Part shown: positions 1-9,776 of the stretch, piece by piece
How positions within the stretch are numbered: the stretch's first letter is position 1
Layout of the letters: each line of letters begins with the position of its first letter
Origin: Synchiropus splendidus
Lineage: Eukaryota > Chordata > Actinopteri > Syngnathiformes > Callionymidae
Length of the DNA: 64,000 nucleotides
NCBI RefSeq assembly: GCF_027744825.2
Contig: NW_026527078.1
Location: 124,001-188,000 of the forward strand
Direction: 5' to 3'
Notes under the pieces: model-generated
What the model saw: the letters and a program-made list of their open reading frames with translations, nothing else
Databases searched by the model: none
What the model was told of the DNA's origin: nothing
Program-made: the position numbers and the translations under genes

Positions 1-188
1 GTGTTTTTCCAAAGTTATCAACACTTTTATGTTTGGCGTTCCGAAACCCACCTTATCTCAGGCTGAAAAGCGTTTTTGTGCATTGTGCCATAACTTTTCA
101 GGGAAGCTTCAGAACATGAAATTTTAACCTCCCACTATAGCAGAAAGGGTCTTTCTAGTAGTTGCACATCAAATCTAAACTGTCTGAA
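1..188 (+). repeat. First complete monomer (reference phase, class Cg)
   Basis: This copy sets the coordinate system used here. It carries C10, C19 and GT at 78-79. The monomer has three CpG sites (ggCGttcCGaaa and agCGttttt), an 8-bp palindrome GAAGCTTC at 103-110 and a TAGTAG tandem triplet at 156-161. Hand count of the T-class version gives 72 G+C of 188. The 188-bp length is close to common nucleosome repeat lengths, which is suggestive only. The phase start is arbitrary, because the array is continuous at the left edge. Confidence 0.95.
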
Positions 189-214
189 GTGTTTTTCCAA
201 AGTTATCAACACTT
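187..214. other. Junction inverted repeat, AAGTGTT / AACACTT (representative copy)
   Basis: Across each monomer junction, aagtgtt (187-193 here) is followed 14 nt later by its reverse complement aacactt (208-214), so a 7-bp stem with a 14-nt loop is possible. The arms are nearly invariant over the array, while two class-diagnostic sites (monomer positions 10 and 19; bases 198 and 207 here) fall inside the loop. Breaks are rare: t instead of g at 57150 and 59782, gtggtttt at 25379, 28010 and 32895, gtgatttt near 11470, and tcagcac in the monomers at 58654 and 61098. Whether it acts as a protein site, a cruciform or nothing at all cannot be decided from sequence. Confidence 0.6.
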
Positions 215-376
215 TTATGTTTGGCGTTCCGAAACCCACCTTATCTCAGGCTGAAAAGCGTTTTTACGCATTGTGCCATAACTTTTCAGGGAAGCTTCAG
301 AACTTGAAATTTTAACCTCCCACTATAGCAGAAAGGGTCTTTCTAGTAGGTGCACATCAAATCTAAGCTGTCTGAA

Positions 377-564
377 GTGTTTTTCGAAAGTTATCAACAC
401 TTTTATGTTTGGCGTTCCGAAACCCACCTTATCTCAGGCTGAAAAGCGTTTTTGTGCATTGTGCCATAACTTTTCAGGGAAGCTTCAGAACATGAAATTT
501 TAACCTCCCACTATAGCAGAAAGGGTCTTTCTAGTAGTTGCACATCAAATCTAAGCTGTCTGAA
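377..564 (+). repeat. Representative G-class monomer
   Basis: The junction into this copy carries G162 (gtaggtgcac, creating a GTGCAC palindrome), G179 (taagctg) and G10 (tttcgaaa, creating an 8-bp palindrome TTTCGAAA), with C19 and GT at 78-79. These sites travel together as a block of about 45 bp straddling the monomer boundary. About 43 copies of this class were scored by eye. Many also have C182 (aagctctctg), called subclass S here. Most follow directly after a Ca monomer, so Ca-G acts as a dimer in much of the array. Confidence 0.85.
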
Positions 565-940
565 GTGTTTTTCCAAAGTTATCAACACTTTTATGTTTGG
601 CGTTCCGAAACCCACCTTATCTCAGGCTGAAAAGCGTTTTTACGCATTGTGCCATAACTTTTCAGGGAAGCTTCAGAACATGAAATTTTAACCTCCCACT
701 ATAGCAGAAAGGGTCTTTCTAGTAGTTGCACATCAAATCTAAACTGTCAGAAGTGTTTTTCCAAAGTTATCAACACTTTTATGTTTGGCGTTCCGAAACC
801 CACCTTATCTCAGGCTGAAAAGCTTTTTTTTGCATTGTGCCATAACTTTTCAGGGAAGCTTCAGAACATGAAATTTTAACCTCCCACTATAGCAGAAAGG
901 GTCTTTCTAGTAGTTGCACATCAAATCTAAACTGTCTGAA

Positions 941-2820
941 GTGTTTTTCCAAAGTTATCAACACTTTTATGTTTGGCGTTCCGAAACCCACCTTATCTCA
1001 GGCTGAAAAGCGTTTTTGTGCATTGTGCCATAACTTTTCAGGGAAGCTTCAGAACATGAAATTTTAACCTCCCACTATAGCAGAAAGGGTCTTTCTAGTA
1101 GTTGCACATCAAATCTAAACTGTCTGAAGTGTTTTTCCAAAGTTATTAACACTTTTATGTTTGGCGTTCCGAAACCCACCTCATCTCAGGCTGAAAAGCG
1201 TTTTTGTGCATTGTGCCATAACTTTTCAGGGAAGCTTCAGAACATGAAATTTTAACCTCCCACTATAGCAGAAAGGGTCTTTCTAGTAGTTGCACATCAA
1301 ATCTAAACTGTCTGAAGTGTTTTTCCAAAGTTATCAACACTTTTATGTTTGGCGTTCCGAAACCCACCTTATCTCAGGCTGAAAAGCGTTTTTACGCATT
1401 GTGCCATAACTTTTCAGGGAAGCTTCAGAACATGAAATTTTAACCTCCCACTATAGCAGAAAGGGTCTTTCTAGTAGGTGCACATCAAATCTAAGCTGTC
1501 TGAAGTGTTTTTCGAAAGTTATCAACACTTTTATGTTTGGCGTTCCGAAACCCTCCTTATCTCAGGCTGAAAAGCGTTTTTGTGCATTGTGCCATAACTT
1601 TTCAGGGAAGCTTCAGAACATGAAATTTTAACCTCCCACTATAGCAGAAAGGGTCTTTCTAGTAGTTGCACATCAAATCTAAACTGTCTGAAGTGTTTTT
1701 CCAAAGTTATCAACACTTTTATGTTTGGCGTTCCGAAACCCACCTTATCTCAGGCTGAAAAGCGTTTTTGTGCATTGTGCCATAACTTTTCAGGGAAGCT
1801 TCAGAACATGAAATTTTAACCTCCCACTATAGCAGAAAGGGTCTTTCTAGTAGTTGCACATCAAATCTAAACTGTCTGAAGTGTTTTTCCAAAGTTATTA
1901 ACACTTTTATGTTTGGCGTTCCGAAACCCACCTCATCTCAGGCTGAAAAGCGTTTTTGTGCATTGTGCCATAACTTTTCAGGGAAGCTTCAGAACATGAA
2001 ATTTTAACCTCCCACTATAGCAGAAAGGGTCTTTCTAGTAGTTGCACATCAAATCTAAACTGTCTGAAGTGTTTTTCCAAAGTTATCAACACTTTTATGT
2101 TTGGCGTTCCGAAACCCACCTTATCTCAGGCTGAAAAGCGTTTTTACGCATTGTGCCATAACTTTTCAGGGAAGCTTCAGAACATGAAATTTTAACCTCC
2201 CACTATAGCAGAAAGGGTCTTTCTAGTAGTTGCACATCAAATCTAAGCTCTCTGAAGTGTTTTTCGAAAGTTATCAACACTTTTATGTTTGGCGTTCCGA
2301 AACCCACCTTATCTCAGGTTGAAAAGCGTTTTTGTGCATTGTGCCATAACTTTTCAGGGAAGCTTCAGAACATGAAATTTTAACCTCCCACTATAGCAGA
2401 AAGGGTCTTTCTAGTAGTTGCACATCAAATCTAAACTGTCTGAAGTGTTTTTCCAAAGTTATCAACACTTTTATGTTTGGCGTTCCGAAACCCACCTTAT
2501 CTCAGGCTGAAAAGCGTTTTTGTGCATTGTGCCATAACTTTTCAGGGAAGCTTCAGAACATGAAATTTTAACTTCCCACTATAGCAGAAAGGGTCTTTCT
2601 AGTAGTTGCACATCAAATCTAAACTGTCTGAAGTGTTTTTCCAAAGTTATTAACACTTTTATGTTTGGCGTTCCGAAACCCACCTCCTCTCAGGCTGAAA
2701 AGCGTTTTTGTGCATTGTGCCATAACTTTTCAGGGAAGCTTCAGAACATGAAATTTTAACCTCCCACTATAGCAGAAAGGGTCTTTCTAGTAGTTGCACA
2801 TCAAATCTAAACTGTCTGAA
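941..2820 (+). repeat. 4-monomer HOR (Cg-T-Ca-G), about 2.5 copies
   Basis: Classes run Cg, T, Ca, G at 941-1692, again at 1693-2444, and Cg, T at 2445-2820, a 752-bp period. The T monomers at 1129 and 1881 share the private change cctcatctc (usual ccttatctc), and the third at 2633 has cctcctctc, so the copies are related by descent rather than by chance ordering. The third copy then breaks into a second T monomer at 2821. Within the second copy the G monomer has a hybrid junction (gtagttg with aagctctctg). Confidence 0.8.
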
Positions 2821-5800
2821 GTGTTTTTCCAAAGTTATTAACACTTTTATGTTTGGCGTTCCGAAACCCACCTTATCTCAGGCTGAAAAGCGTTTTTGTG
2901 CATTGTGCCATAACTTTTCAGGGAAGCTTCAGAACATGAAATTTTAACCTCCCACTATAGCAGAAAGGGTCTTTCTAGTAGTTGCTCATCAAATCTAAAC
3001 TGTCTGAAGTGTTTTTCCAAAGTTATCAACACTTTTATGTTTGGCGTTCCGAAACCCACCTTATCTCAGGCTGAAAAGCGTTTTTACGCATTGTGCCATA
3101 ACTTTTCAGGGAAGCTTCAGAACATGAAATTTTAACCTCCCACTATAGCAGAAAGGGTCTTTCTAGTAGGTGCACATCAAATCTAAGCTGTCTGAAGTGT
3201 TTTTCGAAAGTTATCAACACTTTTATGTTTGGCGTTCCGAAACCCACCTTATCTCAGGCTGAAAAGCGTTTTTGTGCATTGTGCCATAACTTTTCAGGGA
3301 AGCTTCAGAACATGAAATTTTAACCTCCCACTATAGCAGAAAGGGTGTTTCTAGTAGTTGCACATCAAATCTAAGCTGTCTGAAGTGTTTTTCAAAAGTT
3401 ATCAACACTTTTATGTTTGGCGTTCCGAAACCCACCTTATCTCAGGCTGAAAAGCGTTTTTGTGCATTGTGCCATAACTTTTCAGGAAAGCTTCAGAACA
3501 TGAAATTTTAACCTCCCACTATAGCAGAAAGGGTCTTTCTAGTAGTTGCACATCAAATCTAAACTGTCTGAAGTGTTTTTCCAAAGTTATCAACACTTTT
3601 ATGTTTGGCGTTCCGAAACCCACCTTATCTCAGGCTGAAAAGCGTTTTTACGCATTGTGCCATAACTTTTCAGGGAAGCTTCAGAACATGAAATTTTAAC
3701 CTCCCACTATAGCAGAAAGGGTCTTTCTAGTAGGTGCACATCAAATCTAAGCTCTCTGAAGTGTTTTTCGAAAGTTATCAACACTTTTATGTTTGGCGTT
3801 CCGAAACCCACCTTATCTCAGGCTGAAAAGCGTTTTTGTGCATTGTGCCATAACTTTTCAGGGAAGCTTCAGAACATGAAATTTTAACCTCCCACTATAG
3901 CAGAAAGGGACTTTCTAGTAGTTGCACATCAAATCTAAACTGTCTGAAGTGTTTTTCCAAAGTTATCAACACTTTTATGTTTGGCGTTCCGAAACCCACC
4001 TTATCTCAGGCTGAAAAGCGTTTTTGTGCATTGTGCCATAACTTTTCAGGGAAGCTTCAGAACATGAAATTTTAACCTCCCACTATAGCAGAAAGGGTCT
4101 TTCTAGTAGTTGCACATCAAATCTAAACTGTCTGAAGTGTTTTTCCAAAGTTATCAACACTTTTATGTTTGGCGTTCCGAAACCCACCTTATCTCAGGCT
4201 GAAAAGCGTTTTTGTGCATTGTGCCATAACTTTTCAGGGAAGCTTCAGAACATGAAATTTTAACCTCCCACTGTAGCAGAAAGGGTCTTTCTAGTAGTTG
4301 CACATCAAATCTAAACTGTCTGAAGTGTTTTTCCAAAGTTATTAACACTTTTATGTTTGGCGTTCCGAAACCCACCTTATCTCAGGCTGAAAAGCGTTTT
4401 TGTGCATTGTGCCATAACTTTTCAGGGAAGCTTCAGAACATGAAATTTTAACCTCCCACTATAGCAGAAAGGGTCTTTCTAGTAGTTGCACATCAAATCT
4501 AAACTGTCTGAAGTGTTTTTCCAAAGTTATCAACACTTTTATGTTTGGCGTTCCGAAACCCACCTTATCTCAGGCTGAAAAGCGTTTTTACAAATTGTGC
4601 CATAACTTTTCAGGGAAGCTTCAGAACATGAAATTTTAACCTCCCACTATAGCAGAAAGGGTCTTTCTAGTAGGTGCACATCAAATCTAAGCTGTCTGAA
4701 GTGTTTTTCGAAAGTTATCAACACTTTTATGTTTGGCGTTCCGAAACCCACCTTATCTCAGGCTTAAAAGCGTTTTTGTGCATTGTGCCATAACTTTTCA
4801 GGAAAGCTTCAGAACATGAAATTTTAACCTCCCACTATAGCAGAAAGGGTCTTTCTAGTAGTTGCACATCAAATCTAAACTGTCTGAAGTGTTTTTCCTA
4901 AGTTATCAACACTTTTATGTTTGGCGTTCCGAAACCCACCTTATCTCAGGCTGAAAAGCGTTTTTACGCATTGTGCCATAACTTTTCAGGGAAGCTTCAG
5001 AACATGAAATTTTAACCTCCCACTATAGCAGAAAGGGTCTTTCTAGTAGTTGCACATCAAATCTAAGCTGTCTGAAGTGTTTTTCAAAAGTTATCAACAC
5101 TTTTATGTTTGGCGTTCCGAAACCCACCTTATCTCAGGCTGAAAAGCGTTTTTGTGCATTGCGCCATAACTTTTCAGGAAAGCTTCAGAACATGAAATTT
5201 TAACCTCCCACTATAGCAGAAAGGGTCTTTCTAGTAGTTGCACATCAAATCTAAACTGTGTGAAGTGTTTTTCCAAAGTTATCAACACTTTTATGTTTGG
5301 CGTTCCGAAACCCACCTTATCTCAGGCTGAAAAGCGTTTTTACGCATTGTGCCATAACTTTTCAGGGAAGCTTCAGAACATGAAATTTTAACCTCCCACT
5401 ATAGCAGAAAGGGTCTTTCTAGTAGGTGCACATCAAATCTAAGCTCTCTGAAGTGTTTTTCGAAAGTTATCAACACTTTTATGTTTGGCGTTCCGAAACC
5501 CACCTTATCTCAGGCTGAAAAGCGTTTTTGTGCATTGTGCCATAACTTTTCAGGGAAGCTTCAGAACATGAAATTTTAACCTCCCACTATAGCAGAAAGG
5601 GTCTTTCTAGTAGTTGCACATCAAATCTAAACTGTCTGAAGTGTTTTTCCAAAGTTATCAACACTTTTATGTTTGGCGTTCCGAAACCCACCTTATCTCA
5701 GGCTGAAAAGCGTTTTTACGCATTGTGCCATAACTTTTCAGGGAAGCTTCAGAACATGAAATTTTAATCTCCCACTATAGCAGAAAGGGTCTTTCTAGTA

Positions 5801-6016
5801 GTTGCACATCAAATCTAAACTGTCTGAAGTGTTTTTCCAAAGTTATTAACACTTTTATGTTTGGCGTTCCGAAACCCACCTTATCTCAGGCTGAAAAGCG
5901 TTTTTGTGCATTGTGCCATAACTTTTCAGGGAAGCTTCAGAACATGAAATTTTAACCTCCCACTATAGCAGAAAGGGTCTTTCTAGTAGTTGCACATCAA
6001 ATCTAAACTGTCTGAA
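2821..6016 (+). repeat. Mixed monomers, no clear HOR
   Basis: Seventeen monomers with class order T, Ca, G, A, Ca, S, Cg, Cg, T, Ca, G, Ca, A, Ca, S, Ca, T. Ca-G or Ca-S neighbours recur, but I could not assign a regular higher-order period beyond an imperfect 4-6-mer. Private changes include tttttacaaatt in the monomer at 4513, ggcttaaaag in that at 4701, and ttgcgcc near 5160. There is no non-satellite sequence. Confidence 0.75.
3385..3572 (+). repeat. Representative A-class monomer
   Basis: This copy shows G179 before the junction, A10 (tttcaaaag), C19, GT at 78-79 and A103 (caggaaag in place of cagggaag). About 59 copies of the A class were scored by eye, and roughly half carry A103. They are scattered singly in the first 33 kb and dominate 33-45 kb. 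The A103 change leaves the AAGCTT site intact. This copy also has a private change ggtgtttcta upstream near 3347. Confidence 0.85.
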
Positions 6017-7896
6017 GTGTTTTTCCAAAGTTATCAACACTTTTATGTTTGGCGTTCCGAAACCCACCTTATCTCAGGCTGAAAAGCGTTTTTACGCATT
6101 GTGCCATAACTTTTCAGGGAAGCTTCAGAACATGAAATTTTAACCTCCCACTATAGCAGAAAGGGTCTTTCTAGTAGGTGCACATCAAATCTAAGCTCTC
6201 TGAAGTGTTTTTCGAAAGTTATCAACACTTTTATGTTTGGCGTTCCGAAACCCACCTTATCTCAGGCTGAAAAGCGTTTTTGTGCATTGTGCCATAACTT
6301 TTCAGGGAAGCTTCAGAACATCAAATTTTAACCTCCCACTATAGCAGAAAGGGTCTTTCTAGTAGTTGCACATCAAATCTAAACTGTGTGAAGTGTTTTT
6401 CCAAAGTTATCAACACTTTTATGTTTGGCGTTCCGAAACCCACCTTATCTCAGGCTGAAAAGCGTTTTTACGCATTGTGCCATAACTTTTCAGGGAAGCT
6501 TCAGAACATGAAATTTTAACCTCCCACTATAGCAGAAAGGGTCTTTCTAGTAGTTGCACATCAAATCTAAACTGTCTGAAGTGTTTTTCCAAAGTTATTA
6601 ACACTTTTATGTTTGGCGTTCCGAAACCCACCTTATCTCAGGCTGAAAAGCGTTTTTGTGCATTGTGCCATAACTTTTCAGGGAAGCTTCAGAACATGAA
6701 ATTTTAACCTCCCACTATAGCAGAAAGGGTCTTTCTAGTAGTTGCACATCAAATCTAAACTGTCTGAAGTGTTTTTCCAAAGTTATTAACACTTTTATGT
6801 TTGGCGTTCCGAAACCCACCTTATCTCAGGCTGAAAAGCGTTTTTGTGCTTTGTGCCATAACTTTTCAGGGAAGCTTCAGAACATGAAATTTTAACCTCC
6901 CACTATAGCAGAAAGGGTCTTTCTAGTAGTTGCACATCAAATCTAAACTGTCTGAAGTGTTTTTCCAAAGTTATCAACACTTTTATGTTTGGCGTTCCGA
7001 AACCCACCTTATCTCAGGCTGAAAAGCGTTTTTACGCATTGTGCCATAACTTTTCAGGGAAGCTTCAGAACATGAAATTTTAACCTCCCACTATAGCAGA
7101 AAGGGTCTTTCTAGTAGGTGCACATCAAATCTAAGCTCTCTGAAGTGTTTTTCGAAAGTTATCAACACTTTTATGTTTGGCGTTCCGAAACCCACCTTAT
7201 CTCAGGCTGAAAAGCGTTTTTGTGCATTGTGCCATAACTTTTCAGGAAAGCTTCAGAACATGAAATTTTAACCTCCCACTATAGCAGAAAGGGTCTTTCT
7301 AGTAGTTGCACATCAAATCTAAACTGTCTGAAGTGTTTTTCTAAAGTTATCAACACTTTTATGTTTGGCGTTCCGAAACCCACCTTATCTCAGGCTGAAA
7401 AGCGTTTTTACGCATTGTGCCATAACTTTTCAGGGAAGCTTCAGAACATGAAATTTTAACCTCCCACTATAGCAGAAAGGGTCTTTCTAGTAGTTGCACA
7501 TCAAATCTAAACTGTCTGAAGTGTTTTTCCAAAGTTATTAACACTTTTATGTTTGGCGTTCCGAAACCCACCTTATCTCAGGCTGAAAAGCGTTTTTGTG
7601 CATTGTGCCATAACTTTTCAGGGAAGCTTCAGAACATGAAATTTTAACCTCCCACTATAGCAGAAAGGGTCTTTCTAGTAGTTGCACATCAAATCTAAAC
7701 TGTCTGAAGTGTTTTTCCAAAGTTATTAACACTTTTATGTTTGGCGTTCCGAAACCCACCTTATCTCAGGCTGAAAAGCGTTTTTGTGCATTGTGCCATA
7801 ACTTTTCAGGGAAGCTTCAGAACATGAAATTTTAACCTCCCACTATAGCAGAAAGGGTCTTTCTAGTAGTTGCACATCAAATCTAAACTGTCTGAA
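6017..7896 (+). repeat. 5-monomer HOR (Ca-S-Ca-T-T), two copies
   Basis: Two adjacent 940-bp units (6017-6956 and 6957-7896) share the class order Ca, S, Ca, T, T. The run just before (5265-6016: Ca, S, Ca, T) looks like a further copy lacking one T. Its first Ca and the third monomer of the next unit both show aaactgtgtg at the junction. The second copy has acquired caggaaag in its S monomer and ttctaaag in the following Ca, so the units are no longer identical. Confidence 0.75.
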
Positions 7897-8272
7897 GTGT
7901 TTTTCCAAAGTTATCAACACTTTTATGTTTGGGGTTCCGAAACCCACCTTATCTCAGGCTGAAAAGCGTTTTTGTGCATTGTGCCATAACTTTTCAGGGA
8001 AGCTTCAGAACATGAAATTTTAACCTCCCACTATAGCAGAAAGGGTCTTTCTAGTAGGTGCACATCAAATCTAAGCTGTCTGAAGTGTTTTTCGAAAGTT
8101 ATCAACACTTTTATGTTTGGCGTTCCGAAACCCACCTTATCTCAGGCTGAAAAGCGTTTTTGTGCATTGTGCCATAACTTTTCAGGGAAGCTTCAGAACA
8201 TGAAATTTTAACCTCCCACTATAGCAGAAAGGGTCTTTCTAGTAGTTGCACATCAAATCTAAGCTGTCTGAA

Positions 8273-9400
8273 GTGTTTTTCAAAAGTTATCAACACTTTT
8301 ATGTTTGGCGTTCCGAAACCCACCTTATCTCAGGCTGAAAAGCGTTTTTGTGCATTGTGCCATAACTTTTCAGGAAAGCTTCAGAACATGAAATTTTAAC
8401 GTCCCACTATAGCAGAAAGGGTCTTTCTAGTAGTTGCACATCAAATCTAAACTGTCTGAAGTGTTTTTCCAAAGTTATTAACACTTTTATGTTTGGCGTT
8501 CCGAAACCCACCTTATCTCAGGCTGAAAAGCGTTTTTGTGCATTGTGCCATAACTTTTCAGGGAAGCTTCAGAACATGAAATTTTAACCTCCCACTATAG
8601 CAGAAAGGGTCTTTCTAGTAGTTGCACATCAAATCTAAACTGTCTGAAGTGTTTTTCCAAAGTTATTAACACTTTTATGTTTGGCGTTCCGAAACCCACC
8701 TTATCTCAGGCTGAAAAGCGTTTTTGTGCATTGTGCCATAACTTTTCAGGGAAGCTTCAGAACATGAAATTTTAACCTCCCACTATAGCAGAAAGGGTCT
8801 TTCTAGTAGTTGCACATAAAATCTAAGCTGTCTGAAGTGTTTTTCAAAAGTTATCAACACTTTTATGTTTGGCGTTCCGAAACCCACATTATCTCAGGCT
8901 GAAAAGCGTTTTTGTGCATTGTGCCATAACTTTTCAGGAAAGCTTCAGAACATGAAATTTTAACCTCCCACTATAGCAGAAAGGGTCTTTCTAGTAGTTG
9001 CACATCAAATCTAAACTGTATGAAGTGTTTTTCCAAAGTTATTAACACTTTTATGTTTGGCGTTCCGAAACCCACCTTATCTCAGGCTGAAAAGCGTTTT
9101 TGTGCATTGTGCCATAACTTTTCAGGGAAGCTTCAGAACATGAAATTTTAACCTCCCACTATAGCAGAAAGGGTCTTTCTAGTAGTTGCATATCAAATCT
9201 AAACTGTCTGAAGTGTTTTTCCAAAGTTATTAACACTTTTATGTTTGGCGTTCCGAAACCCACCTTATCTCAGGCTGAAAAGCGTTTTTGTGCATTGTGC
9301 CATAACTTTTCAGGGAAGCTTCAGAACATGAAATTTTAACCTCCCACTATAGCAGAAAGGGTCTTTCTAGTAGTTGCACATCAAATCTAAACTGTCTGAA
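8273..9400 (+). repeat. 3-monomer HOR (A-T-T), two copies
   Basis: A, T, T occurs at 8273-8836 and again at 8837-9400, a 564-bp period. Both A monomers have caggaaag. The second has cacataaaatc before it and cacattatc inside it. A period of 564 bp is the only small multiple at which the reading frame is restored, but the frames contain stops and no coding role follows. Confidence 0.75.
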
Positions 9401-9776
9401 GTGTTTTTCCAAAGTTATCAACACTTTTATGTTTGGGGTTCCGAAACCCACCTTATCTCAGGCTGAAAAGCGTTTTTACGCATTGTGCCATAACTTTTCA
9501 GGGAAGCTTCAGAACATGAAATTTTAACCTCCCACTATAGCAGAAAGGGTCTTTCTAGTAGGTGCACATCAAATCTAAGCTGTCTGAAGTGTTTTTCGAA
9601 AGTTATCAACACTTTTATGTTTGGCGTTCCGAAACCCACCTTATCTCAGGCTGAAAAGCGTTTTTGTGCATTGTGCCATAACTTTTCAGGGAAGCTTCAG
9701 AACATGAAATTTTAACCTCCCACTATAGCAGAAAGGGTCTTTCTAGTAGTTGCACATCAAATCTAAACTGTATGAA

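Noticed and set aside
101..128. Long hairpin around the HindIII palindrome GAAGCTTC
   Set aside because: The 8-bp palindrome is real, but the flanking ttttca and tgaaat are unequally spaced around it, so no convincing extended stem forms.
4163..4375. Minus-strand open frame of 70 codons, with near-identical frames at 14313-14525, 24089-24301 and 50220-50432
   Set aside because: The frame is open only because one substitution at monomer position 136 or 137 (4273, 14423, 24198, 50329) destroys a minus-strand TAG present in nearly every other copy. The change differs between copies and the frame ends in the next monomer. It is a satellite by-product.
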